This document shows positions 10,251 to 19,775 of a stretch of DNA of 21,755 nucleotides, one piece after another. Position 1 is the first letter of the stretch; every line of letters begins with the position of its first letter. The stretch comes from Priapulus caudatus (taxonomy: Eukaryota; Priapulida; Priapulimorpha; Priapulimorphida; Priapulidae), in the NCBI RefSeq assembly GCF_000485595.1, contig NW_014577253.1:57946-79700 (forward strand), given 5' to 3'. Both the position numbers and the translations under genes were made by a program. The notes under the pieces were generated by a model, which saw only the letters and a program-made list of their open reading frames with translations, searched no databases and was not told the origin of the DNA.

Positions 10251-10885
10251 GCTTGTATCGACAAATATCACGCATCTGCTTGACTGCAAACCGTTAACGC
10301 GCATGTGACGCACTTGACGTCAATCTTACTATAATTTGCTGCGAATGTTGTAATGTATGTATGTATGATTAATGAAGGCCCCCATCAATTTGGATTCCAA
10401 ATAGCGAAAATTCAACAGAAGCAATCGATGAATACAACGGACGGGTTTAAACTATACTCGTTCAAAACCGTCAAAAGCTTAAAAAAGACCAAAAAAAAAG
10501 GTAAAGATTTGTCTGAAAAAGGGCCGGCGCTTATCATTGCATTTGCAAACAGCAAAAATTTGAATACAGAGATTTTGTAAGCCCAAATATAATGTAATTA
10601 AGAAACTAAGCAGTAATTACAGTGATAAGTTAAGTGTTCAGTACTTTTTCGCATAGTTTTTCAGATAGTAGATGTACAAGTTGAATGTTGCATCAGAGCA
10701 CATATCGGATTCAAGGGCGGTTTAGTGCGATCACGTATATCAGATTTCCGCTATTCAAAGCTAGGCTGCGGGTTCGTCAACGCGAGCTTCAGCTCAACAT
10801 GAATGAAGATCTATCTAGCGCGCTATATTTCTAACTTGCGAGTACGTATCATCAACAAGTGACATAGACATACAATAAACATTTA
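10251..10885. other. unassigned sequence, no gene seen
   Basis: Mixed to AT-rich sequence. The 75-codon frame at 10353-10580 has a lysine-rich centre but no recognisable domain, start context or partner exon. I leave it uncalled. Confidence 0.5.
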
Positions 10886-10999
10886 GTGTGTGGTGTGTGG
10901 TGATGATGTGTTTTGTGATGATGTGTGTGGTGTGAATGTGTGTGTGCGTGTGTGTGTGTGTGTGATGTGCGTGTGCCGCGCTGATGTGTGTGTGTGATT
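10886..10999 (+). repeat. GT-rich microsatellite
   Basis: Irregular GTGTGG and GATGATGTG units lead into an uninterrupted (GT)n run near 10938-10962, then degrade again. The minus-strand frame here is a histidine/threonine-rich simple-sequence translation. Confidence 0.88.
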
Positions 11000-11648
11000 T
11001 CACTGTGTACTTGCCAAACAAATGGTTAATGTTTACGTGTTAAGCATGATCATGTATTTCTATGATAAATTTCAACATAAAAAAAGCAACATGTGCAACA
11101 CTAACTCTCCAATATAAACCACCTTACACATAACACTACCTCGTAACACATGCATCACAAGCAACTATAGCCGCGCTTAGCGCGAGGTTCCAGCTAGCAG
11201 TTTACATAACATGAAACATCGCTAATTTGCTGAGGAATCACTGAAGAAACTGCATCGTCAATCACGCGGAAACGCAGAGAAAATTCAACGACCGCGAAAT
11301 ATACAGTGTGTTACAACACACGCAGCCTAGGGCTATGCCCAAAGCTCCCAATCCACATTGGTTATACAAACACGTCGCCTCAAACTCCTTTTTTATGGTG
11401 CATTGTGACCTAACCCTAACACTAACACCTATAAACAAAAAACAAAATTATTTGTTGTTATTCAAATTGCTTAGCTAAATAATCATGTACAATATTTGCG
11501 TTCATGGAAAAAATACTTAAATGCGATAAAACAGCAAAATAACTTAAAAAACAGATTGGGATTCGACCAACGACATTTCAGCCGTGTATGTCTGTGCTCG
11601 AGAGCGTCGGCTTGAGGCTCATTGTTTTGCACTTACTATTATAAATTA
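11000..11648. other. unassigned sequence with a small telomere-like stretch, no gene seen
   Basis: AT-rich sequence. At 11409-11430 it reads CCTAACCCTAACACTAACACC, two to three C-strand telomeric units plus a variant. Nothing else recognisable before the left edge of repeat copy 2. Confidence 0.55.
11409..11430 (-). repeat. short degenerate telomere-like repeat (CCCTAA type)
   Basis: CCTAACCCTAAC followed by ACTAACACC. Too short to be more than an interstitial remnant. Together with 494-517 and 19553-19590 it makes three telomere-like spots in one 21.7-kb window. Confidence 0.6.
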
Positions 11649-13013
11649 GCCTTGACACACTGTTGCCGTCATGAGGGTTTGAGGACGTAGATTTTGTTTC
11701 AACCAAAATGGGATTTAGCGGGAGGGCACGTCACCGAGTAAAACAATCAATGAGTGGCATGCGTTGGCGTAGTCATGAGCGTAATTAGGCTTATATTAAG
11801 TTTTATTATAATTTTTCGTCGCTTTTTCAATGCCGCAAAAATTTTCACGAATGACTACGAATGACATGACTTACCAGCAAGAACGCTGTGTCAAAGTCAG
11901 TCACTGTTGCCCACGAATTCAGATTAATTCGAATTCCCAGGTAATATCAACCATATGTAAATTCCCCGTTTTGTATTTAAATTGCCAGTAGGTGGAGCGT
12001 GCGCTGCATATATTAAACTCAAACTTCGGTTTGAACAAGGACGGACAGCATCCGAGCGCGCACACACTAATGTCGGAGCAGGTAGACAATAAACGTAACA
12101 CGCATGCGCGGTACGTGAGTGATTCATGGACTCAACGTGACAGCCTTCAAACCAGCAGTGAGCGTACACGTATGCAGGAAAGCACGCGCATGCGATATTC
12201 GACGCACACACACACGGCACGCACGCACGCAACGCGCCGCGGGCGCACACCCACGCCACTCACGCACGCGCTGCGCCACACACACACCCACACCGCCACG
12301 CAGCTACACGCGACACAACACACGCATCCGCGCGCACTGCGCACACAAAACAACGTGCAAAAAACGCGCGCAGGCACACTCACAATACAACGCAAAAGAG
12401 CCAAACGCAACGCAACGCACAAAGCACGCACGCACGCCACGCCACCGTCACATCACCAGTTATGTATTGCCTAGTTCGCGAGTTTTCGAATAGGACAACT
12501 GGTGACTAATCAGCAGGGAACGTACGCCTGACCACGAAGATCACGCTTAAATTTTCAGAATCACTCACTCACAGTTACTTTCTGACTAACTATACGATCT
12601 GGCCACGCGAGTGAAGCATCGCCTTTATCCGCCGGTCAGCATCATCGTCTTGTCATTCTGATGCAGTTAGCTCCGCGATCGCGTAACACTTGCTCCACAC
12701 TGAGCATTCCAACAAATCAGTAAAAATAATTTATAAATAAAAATCTCTTTGCAACACTAATACTCTCTATACTGCGCGCTAAACAAATCCTCACGCCAAA
12801 GAAAATCCTATTCTGGCTCGCGAATGCTGACTCTCTGGCACTATAGAGATATAACAGTTTTATTTTCGCTTCCAAATAAAACAGAATTACAAGCCAAATA
12901 AAAACCAAATACCGCGCAAGGATGGCGAAAAGACACTACCGCGGTACTCCATACATAATAATCCCCTTTTATTTATGTTATGGGGAAGTACGCAGCGTAG
13001 TTGCAGGGTCAAG
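11649..13013 (+). repeat. dispersed 1.3-kb repeat, copy 2
   Basis: Collinear with 5950-7170 but with frequent one-base insertions and deletions relative to it. This copy looks complete. It opens GCCTTGACACACTG and closes GCAGGGTCAAG, so the edges carry a minimal CTTGAC/GTCAAG inverted repeat. Just inside the right edge is a hairpin (about 12940-12997) around a centre reading AATAATCCCCTTTTATTTA. No clear target-site duplication flanks it. No shared coding frame is seen, so it is either a non-autonomous element or a duplicated non-coding block. Confidence 0.82.
12203..12440. repeat. degenerate CA/CG microsatellite inside repeat copy 2
   Basis: This is the counterpart of 6465-6672 but much less regular: CACGC, CAACGC, CACACCC and CGCAC words with many interruptions. 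It is bounded by GAAAGCACGCGCATGCG on the left, as in copy 1, and GTTATGTATTGCCT on the right, where copy 1 has GTTATGATTGCCTT. Frames on both strands here are simple-sequence translations. Confidence 0.8.
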
Positions 13014-13077
13014 CAGCATATATAATAAATATATAATATAATTGCTATATAATAATAGATATATATATATATATATG
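13014..13077. repeat. TA-rich microsatellite
   Basis: ATATAATAAATATATAATATAATT leading into an (AT)n run at about 13056-13076, directly after the right edge of repeat copy 2. Confidence 0.8.
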
Positions 13078-13462
13078 TCAAGGCGGTAGAAATTTTATGA
13101 ACAAGGACTCCCTACCTCTAATAAGAGAGGTCTCTGCAGTCTGAAGTTTCAAAATTACAATATATTTAACAAATAAATGCATGTTTATTTTGAGATTCAT
13201 TGCGGTTGCACGGTTGCCAACATTTTCGTTTGGACGATTTGCGGGAAAAAATACGCGTATTCGCGAAGGCCGGCTCTGGAACAACTATTAGTATAGCAAG
13301 AAGTTCGGAGTCACACGGTCCTGCATATGTCAAATCAGGGGATCGACAGCTAAATCGGGAGTATTTGACTCCGGAACTCCCGTTAATTTTGCACCGATTA
13401 TATATTATATTTCCTAAAACAAACAACAAGGCGGCCAAAACCGCACAAAAGCAATCTGGATG
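13078..13462. other. unassigned sequence, open on both strands
   Basis: Frames of 108 codons are open on the plus strand (13200-13526) and minus strand (13166-13492) over the same bases. Neither shows a domain I recognise, and both read into the C homopolymer. At most one could be real, and I see no reason to choose either. Confidence 0.4.
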
Positions 13463-13463
13463 G

Positions 13464-13482
13464 CCCCCCCCCCCCCCCCCCC
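13464..13482 (+). repeat. C homopolymer, 19 bases
   Basis: Nineteen consecutive C residues. The exact length is likely unreliable because long homopolymers are error-prone in most sequencing chemistries. Confidence 0.9.
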
Positions 13483-13889
13483 TAATGTTCACAGGGCCAA
13501 TCTCATTTACCCGGGAGTGTTCCTAGATGAAAAACTGTCAAACGTCAAAAACTTCACCGAAAAATCCGTGAAAACCGATCAATTCGTGCGAATCTTATAT
13601 ACACAATGTCAGCACTGACTGTAAACAGTGCTGCAACGACGAGAGAAAATCGCATCCCTGCCTCATCGGCTGCTGATGTGAAACAAACCAATATCTAAAA
13701 AACACACACACAACCAGACAGATTCACCAGTTCAGAGGTACTACTCACTCATCATCAGAGGGTCAGTGCAATGCTACGATCTCAGAATGATAATGTCACC
13801 ATTACCTGAAGCCTATGAGTTCTGATTCAGTAGCGGAAGAATTTCTTCATATTCAAATGTGCATGGGTTGCGTGTCTTCTATCTATAAC

Positions 13890-13933
13890 TTATGAGCGCT
13901 AATAATGACAAATTTGTCATTATTAGCTCCTGA
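13890..13933. mobile_element. hairpin of the TCARGAG family
   Basis: 13899-13912 and 13913-13926 form a perfect 28-base palindrome with no spacer (CTAATAATGACAAA and its complement). On the minus strand the right end reads TCAGGAGCTAATAA, matching the arm motif of the elements at 7862, 16887, 18206 and 18804. The left end is altered by two extra bases (GAGCGCTAATAA). I found no clean target duplication. It is probably a member of the same miniature family, or a solo palindrome related to it. Confidence 0.5.
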
Positions 13934-14014
13934 TACTATATTCCTTTTATTCATGCTACAATCTTACAATGGATAGCTGTACGTGGGGCGCTCAAGAGTT
14001 GGAGACGCCAGGAA

Positions 14015-14338
14015 TCTCTACATATTTGCACCAGAGAATAAGACGAAAAAAATTCCAACCCATTCCTACATGCACTTATAATAACTTTTTGTCATTTACA
14101 CCATATTACTATTATGTCCCAGGGATTCTAAGTTCGGTTGTGCTGTCATATAAATGTCATACGTAACAGTTTTTTCGTTTTTCCCATGCTTATTATCTTA
14201 TTACACTCATTTCTAAATATTAATATTGTCTGCAATGTTATTGTCGATTTTTACCCAATGTTCCTATTCTGTCCAATTATTATAGTACTATGAATTAGTA
14301 GCACGATTTTACCCAGCGCAGCGGGTACCCGCAGCTAG
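14015..14338 (+). mobile_element. possible non-autonomous Helitron (3' end clear, 5' end tentative)
   Basis: The 3' terminus has the Helitron layout: a GC-rich hairpin, GCGGGTACCCGC at 14321-14332, two bases, then CTAG (14335-14338) followed by T. Helitrons insert between A and T, begin TC and end CTRR after such a hairpin. A candidate 5' end, A followed by TCTCTACAT, lies at 14015 and would give a 324-bp element with no Rep/helicase coding capacity. The left end rests on a short motif only and could lie elsewhere. Confidence 0.45.
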
Positions 14339-14339
14339 T

Positions 14340-16863
14340 ATATATATAAATCACTATATCCAAGATAAATAAAATTATGATATTTGGAAGTCTCGCTGTT
14401 GTCCAGGCGCAGTATGGAAATATCACGCCCGCACCAGTACATCTACCACGGGTGTCGATGCCTATGATTGTAAAAATAATCACACCGGTAATATCCAAAA
14501 TCAGACTTGCTGTACAATAAGCATTGCTACGCAGCCTATAATCATCATGCTTTAAATTCGACGTAAAATTTTAATAACGAGAATTTGTTTAAGACGAAAA
14601 GTTGAGATATTGGCACGGTCATTCAAATTTGAAATCGTGTTGTCGAACAACAAACACTACTCATAGGCTCTACACATATACGCATGTTTGTTAGTTGCAA
14701 ACGAATCGCAAACGACGGCGCTAAACACGTCACGGAACTTAAATCAATCCTTTTGATTACTTCGATTTCATCTCTCGACATATCGGCCCATATACCGACC
14801 ATGTAAGCATTTCGTTTAATTCGCGTCTAGATTTGTTACAGTTTACACTCACAGGCCCATTCCATTCAAAGCAATCTACACCCGACCCGTTCCTGCCTGC
14901 GCAACACGACGACGGAACACTCGATGTTTCTGCGAAATCTGCCGATCATATCAACAATGGCGCGCTTCCCTATAGTATAGACTATACAGGCTTCACACGT
15001 CTCCCCGTGATAAGCTTGTTAGCACGCAGCAGTAGCGATTAACAGCTGCTGGCTGCTAGCTATTAGTCATTAGTGGCTTCATTTATGAAAACAGTATTTA
15101 CACATTTATTTAACACCACTGAGAACGACTGCCCCGGTTGTAAACTATTACCACTATAAGAATTCACTCTATAGACACAAACATAACATGCAAGAGGGTT
15201 TATCATCTTCTACCAACTACTTATTAAACTATATTTATGAATGTATGAACCTAAAGATTTTACCATATAATATTATATAATGTATATAATGTGATAGTAA
15301 TAGAGATGCGCAAAGGCCTACTGATACACCATCTTGCCATGTTCCGTAGGACTGTAGAATCACTGCTACACTGAAGTCGGTTCAAGTCTTCCGGAGGGAT
15401 CTGACACCGCAGAGTGAGGCATACTTGCTCGAGCACTCCATGTTTAATTCACGATAACGAGCTAGCAATGTGAGTTTGTCATTCTAATAGCACATATTTA
15501 CACCCATGAAATGTATGAGGGCGTCTGGTAGAAAGTGGCGTTCATTTGTCAGGAATGTGTGGACCCGGCAAGAAACACATTATTATGGACTCCTATATAG
15601 TAAACGGTAACACCTCTAGTAACTGTCTACATTCCCTCCTTCACCCTCAACATGGCCACGCGATATCACATGTAATCATGACAAATTAAAAATAGCAAAC
15701 TCGAAATTAAAATTTATGATATAATTTTTTAACATTTTATTTATAGGGGTGTCGTGAGACAATTGTTGACTCACGATAGTCTTAATTATTTATGTTTCTG
15801 ATAACGTGCCTCGGGTCAGCAACACCGCCCGCATCCACTATTTCACGAACTTGACTGACCCTGAATTAGTTACTGCAGGTTACTATAGGTATGTTTTAGC
15901 AGAACTTCCACCTATGATCACACATACTAACGTTGTTGACGTTAGCTCGCACGCGTAAACATACTCTAATGGATGTATCCTATGCTACCCATATGATATC
16001 CCTACACTACTGTTAGATTACAACGCCAATGTCAAAAATTCTCATACCCCGTACAAAGTGAAAAATTTGATCCTACATCAAACTATTCAGGGCTAGGCCC
16101 CGGTCAGACACGCGCTTAATCGCACGCAGCGTACAGACACATAATACTCAACCGGGATCAGAATTAGCACCGGCAGACTGCGCATGCTCACAGTTTAGCG
16201 TTCACGCAGCAGACAGCAATGACGGAAACAACACAACAGCACCGCCGATGGCATTATTATAATTTTAGAGTGAGCAGTTATACTAGCAAACAAAGAACAA
16301 TATTAATATTAACAGGTAGTTACCGAATACACAGCAGAAGCTACAAGCGGCGTATAATCGAATCTTGATATCCAATTATAATCCAATTCAGCCATTTTAT
16401 CAGCAATGGAAAAATAAACATGCGCATTCCTATATCTGCCCTCCCATACCTTCTGGATAGATTCTTCTGGCTAAATTATAATCACACTCTTCAACTCGTC
16501 GTCGTCGGTCCCAGTTACTAATTCTGTTTGCCATTCTATGAATAAAGTTGTTTGCGCTGTATGAGTATACACTAGTGAAATGAAAATCAAAAACAAAATT
16601 GCAGACATTTTTCTTACTTTTATATGTTACCCAAACAATGCGCAGGCATATATTAAAATTTAGCCCGCGCCTAGCACGGATTGCGTACACACAACTTAAC
16701 GCGGGATAACTTGATATTATTAGATGTAATAATATAACTTGAGTTATGAACCGGTAGTATAGCGCGCTGGAGTAAAACGTCATCATAGTCACATACGACA
16801 TTGGCCTGCAGCTATCGAATTAGGATTTCTATTAGCAGCTAGCAGAACTTGCAATTCGCCAAC
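14340..16863. other. unassigned sequence with small inverted repeats, no gene seen
   Basis: AT-rich to mixed DNA. Small inverted repeats are visible at 15752-15776 (TCGTGAG / CTCACGA around CAATTGTTG), near 15926-15945 (CTAACGT / ACGTTAG) and at 16714-16735 (ATATTATTA / TAATAATAT, loop GATG). Frames at 14295-14498, 14833-15042 and 16430-16801 show no known domain. Confidence 0.5.
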
Positions 16864-16964
16864 CCATAGAAATACATACATATACGTCAAGAGTGCATAA
16901 TAGATTATGCACTCTTGATATACGTATATATACGTACGGTACATATATGTATGTATTCCTATGG
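16864..16964. mobile_element. nested inverted repeat containing a 32-bp hairpin element
   Basis: The outer arms are CCATAG plus AATACATACATATA at the left (16864-16884) and their inverse at 16943-16964 (CATATATGTATGTATT, one extra base, CTATGG). Inside, 16887-16901 (TCAAGAGTGCATAAT) and 16904-16918 are perfect 15-base inverted arms around AG. The inner hairpin is flanked by the exact 6-mer TATACG on both sides (16881-16886 and 16919-16924), as expected of a target duplication. The inner unit matches the arm of the 7862-7938 element. Confidence 0.55.
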
Positions 16965-17620
16965 AACAACCCCACTGACGTGCAATGTCACACGTGATCC
17001 CGATGACGTTTCTCTCGCTAGGCTCACTTCCGGTTCGTAAATCAAGTTCGACCAATCAATTCAACGTTATGGTCATTCATTGATTGCATTCACTTACTAC
17101 TATTGCCTGTAAGATGATTAGATAATAACTGTGCTAACTTTAGCTTGAAGTGTTCGTGTATTACTCAATGATGTCAAGTATGGGATTTAGAAACGTCAAG
17201 TTCTACTATCTTATCATATCCTATTAATGTGAGCAGCTTATTTTATGTTCGCTATTTTATATCGATCGCCTTCGGGAAACAACCTACATTCCTTCAACAC
17301 ACACTGTTCAATTAGCACATAACAGTAACATAAAAATCTCCTTGGCGACGCTCGTAAAGAGCATGAACGCACAGCTAATCATCCAGTCACGAAGAAAAGA
17401 ACGAACAACACTGTCGTAAGAATTGGGATCGTGGAAGTCTGCTTCCATGGGTCCCTAAACGATCGTAAAACGCAAAAACATTTATATCGAAATGCTTCAG
17501 TCGACTTTCATCACACACGGTCGCATACGCGCGGTGCTATATGAACTCGCCTACAGGCACGAAGAGAGAGATTTTAGCAACGTAAATATTTCGCCTTTCG
17601 GTAGAAATAATGTGGTAAAA
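16965..17620. other. unassigned sequence, no gene seen
   Basis: Mixed sequence with nothing recognisable on either strand. Confidence 0.5.
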
Positions 17621-17624
17621 TATG

Positions 17625-17676
17625 ACGTGCATGCGTGCATGCATGCATGAGTTCATACGCGCGTATGTGCGCGTGT
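17625..17676. repeat. short GCATGC / GCGCGTATG microsatellite
   Basis: GTGCATGCGTGCATGCATGCATG followed by CATACGCGCGTATGTGCGCGTG, both strongly self-complementary. The word TACACTTTAC follows at 17681 and recurs as hairpin arms at 17983-17992 and 18013-18022. Confidence 0.6.
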
Positions 17677-17942
17677 ATAGTACACTTTACCCGCTTGTAA
17701 GTACTATGACTGCGGCGGTAACTTGTCAGCTTCACATTTTCGACGACACTCCTGCATTATCTTCCATCATAATAGCAGCAGCAGTCTTAGACATAAAGTA
17801 GCTTTTAATCATAGCTAATTAATGAAAGGGTTCTGGTGACTGGTAATTTAGTAAAGGGTCAGTTAAATCACAGCGGTGAGGTTAACAAAAGCTGCCTTTA
17901 TTCACAAGAATTATATGCCTTCATATACTCGCTCTGGTGGAT

Positions 17943-18022
17943 CATAAACTTCGAGTTTATGGATCGCTACAACTAGTTTTAATACACTTTACGTAAGTTA
18001 ATCGATAATTTGGTAAAGTGTA
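17943..18022. repeat. two adjacent hairpins
   Basis: 17943-17961 is CATAAACT / AGTTTATG around TCG. 17983-17992 and 18013-18022 are TACACTTTAC and its complement around a 20-base loop. Both are short enough to be modest signals alone, but they lie in a region dense with such hairpins. Confidence 0.45.
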
Positions 18023-18205
18023 ATTATTTTGGTTAGATTTACTGCTTGGTGCTCGAATCATCTGCGAATTGAAGCGACCATAAAAGCTTACGCAATACTG
18101 CTATGCCGACGCATCTTCACCATGGTGATTTGACTCCTTGTTTAATAAAGGATAAATAAGTAAGGATAAATAATGACTAGTAGTAGTACTATACAGTATT
18201 TGCCA
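18023..18205. repeat. short direct repeat in AT-rich sequence
   Basis: AAGGATAAATAA occurs twice about 15 bases apart near 18148-18174, followed by a TAGTAG run. Nothing else is recognisable in this stretch. Confidence 0.4.
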
Positions 18206-18245
18206 TCAGGAGTGAATAAAAATTATGTGTTTTTATTCACTCCTG
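18206..18245. mobile_element. hairpin of the TCARGAG family
   Basis: CAGGAGTGAATAAAAA (18207-18222) and its perfect complement (18230-18245) form a 16-base stem around TTATGTG. With the preceding T the left end reads TCAGGAGTGAATAA. The right side lacks the matching final A and no target duplication is visible. It could also act as a transcribed stem-loop, but nothing nearby suggests a transcript. Confidence 0.5.
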
Positions 18246-18792
18246 TTACGACATATGTCGGTAATCCGTGCCGTGAGTTCTAGAAGAAACCGCACATCAT
18301 AGCTGCATTGTTTTTTTAAACTGATAGTGGAATCAAATCCAAGACGAAGCGAAAGCGATGTCAAGAGAGGTGTGGTAACCTGATGCTTAATGCGGAGACT
18401 GGAAACAGATGTTAGGGAAGAGACGAATGGAGAAGGAAGAATTGGATGAGTATAAGCAAGAAGAGGAAAGGAAGAAAGAAAGAAGGAACGCAAAGGGCGC
18501 CAAAGGGAGAATGAGCATTCTCGTTGATTATCCTCCCCAAGCTGTCTCTAGTTTTGTTCACGTTTCAACATTTTCGACAGGTTTTTCTCGCCCCACTAGT
18601 GTACTAAGGGAAATGCAGACACAAATTACCTGGAATCGAATTGACTTTGAAAAGATTTAAACGTCGCAAGCTCGAATTATCCTGCCATGAATGAAATAAG
18701 ACGTGAGCAGAAATAGAAAGATTCGCGGTCACATGCAAGGACAGCGCCTATACGCGTACATGCAGTGAGATACGTATCCTCTCCCCATGAGC
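18246..18792. other. unassigned sequence, no gene seen
   Basis: Contains an A/G-rich stretch at about 18408-18490 whose plus-strand frame (18409-18660) starts rich in K and E because of that composition. The minus-strand frame at 18233-18493 overlaps it. Neither is recognisable. Confidence 0.5.
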
Positions 18793-18850
18793 TCTTGATG
18801 ATATCAGGAGTTAATAAAAACAAATTGTCTTTATTAATTCTTGATGATAT
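18793..18850. mobile_element. hairpin of the TCARGAG family flanked by a direct repeat
   Basis: The left arm reads TCAGGAGTTAATAAA from 18804. The right arm, read on the minus strand, is TCAAGAATTAATAAA, ending at 18844. A 12-base direct repeat, TCTTGATGATAT, lies at 18793-18804 and 18839-18850, overlapping the arm ends. It is an imperfect hairpin with a direct repeat that may include a target duplication, though the overlap makes its exact length unclear. Confidence 0.45.
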
Positions 18851-19078
18851 GAAATAGCAACGGCTTTTAGCATCATCTTGCATCGTCTCGTGTAATTGAT
18901 GATAAATTAACGACAGTTAATTCAACAACAGCTCTTTTACAACTACTTAGCTCAGTTTTATAAGTCAGCCCGATGAGAGACCGCTCACTTAGCTGACTGA
19001 CTAAACAGAAGCTCACATTTCATAACGAATGCGCTCGTGAAATGGAGGGCAGACTATTACCGCGTTCACACGGTAATG
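18851..19078. other. unassigned sequence, no gene seen
   Basis: No recognisable feature. CGTTCACACGGTAATGG near 19063 is echoed by GCGTTCACACGT near 19147, bracketing the TTTGGCTC cluster. Confidence 0.45.
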
Positions 19079-19138
19079 GTTTGGCTCGAGCTAAATGGGA
19101 TATATTTGGCTCAAGCTAAATTTGGCTCGGGCTGGTTT
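19079..19138 (+). repeat. TTTGGCTCRRGCTAAA short repeats
   Basis: Three copies of TTTGGCTC followed by GAGC, AAGC or GGGC start at 19080, 19105 and 19121. TTTGGCTCGAGCTAAA is nearly self-complementary. A fourth direct copy, TTTGGCTCGGACCTGG, starts at 19945 on the far side of the 19288-19775 foldback. Confidence 0.55.
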
Positions 19139-19287
19139 GAGTCGGAGCGTTCACACGTACGCAAGTGAATACTGTCTGTCAAATTCAAATTCAAATTCAT
19201 ATAAATTTTATTGCACAAATATCTCACAGATACTTTGGCAGTATGTCGCGAGATGGCATTGTGTACGATTCAGTGATCACTCAGGTG

Positions 19288-19775
19288 GGCATATGTTTCC
19301 ATGAACCAAAGTATGGTCGTGACGTAAGTGTACGTCAGCGTGATGTCAGTGGCTATCTAGACACCCATAGAAATAGATAACCAAATATTAATAGTATAGT
19401 ATAAATAATAAATAAATAAATAATAAATAAATAGTATAGATAAATAGTATAGTATAATATAGTATGGTTATCTATACTATTTCTATGTATACACCATAGA
19501 TAGTGTTTGGGATACCATAGAAAGTATATAAGATAGTCGAGTCGGTTTATAGTTAGTGTTAGTGTTAGGGTTGGGGTTAGTGTTAGGGGTTTTGCATCAT
19601 TCTTTGATATACGGAAAGTCTGATGTGGAAGTTGATATGCGTAGTATGGAATATGACCATGCGCAACCACCAGCACCATCAGCAGGCTGTATGCATTCAA
19701 CTTCCGAGACAGCCGAGTTCGTGCGTGACGTCAGTGTACGTCACGACCATACTTTGGTTCATAGAAACATATGCC
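19288..19775. mobile_element. foldback element with 39-bp terminal inverted repeats
   Basis: 19288-19326 begins GGCATATGTTTCCATGAACC and ends GTGACGTA. It matches the reverse complement of 19737-19775 at 38 of 39 positions. Inside lies a second inverted pair: CATAGAAATAGATAACC at 19366-19382 and its partner, with a 5-base insertion, at 19466-19487. Between these is a TAAATAAATA-rich core. Telomere-like GTTAGTGTTAGGG sequence follows at 19553-19590. No transposase is encoded and I found no target duplication. The 82- and 137-codon frames overlapping the right half (from 19556 and 19623) have no known domain. Confidence 0.65.
19553..19590 (+). repeat. degenerate telomere-like repeat
   Basis: TTAGTG, TTAGTG, TTAGGG, TTGGGG, TTAGTG and TTAGGGG in tandem. 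This is a mixed variant array inside the 19288-19775 foldback element. Confidence 0.8.

Noticed and set aside
10353-10580. 75-codon lysine-rich frame
   Set aside because: No known domain, start context or splice partner; length is within chance for this composition.
13166-13526. Opposed 108-codon frames on both strands
   Set aside because: Both strands are open over the same bases, no domain is recognised, and both read through the 19-C run, giving oligoproline or oligoglycine.
15375-15395. GGTTCAAGTCTTCC, resembling a tRNA B box
   Set aside because: No matching A box or cloverleaf arms upstream, so neither a tRNA gene nor a tRNA-derived SINE is supported.
16430-16801. 123-codon frame with hydrophobic start, minus strand
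   Set aside because: The start looks membrane-like, but AT-rich DNA often gives this by chance. There is no known domain and no support from context.
18206-18245. A bacterial-type rho-independent terminator
   Set aside because: The stem is AT-rich, there is no upstream gene, and the sequence context is eukaryotic.
7862-18850. A CRISPR array made of the recurring hairpins
   Set aside because: The hairpins are kilobases apart with no regular spacers and no cas genes; the surroundings are eukaryotic.
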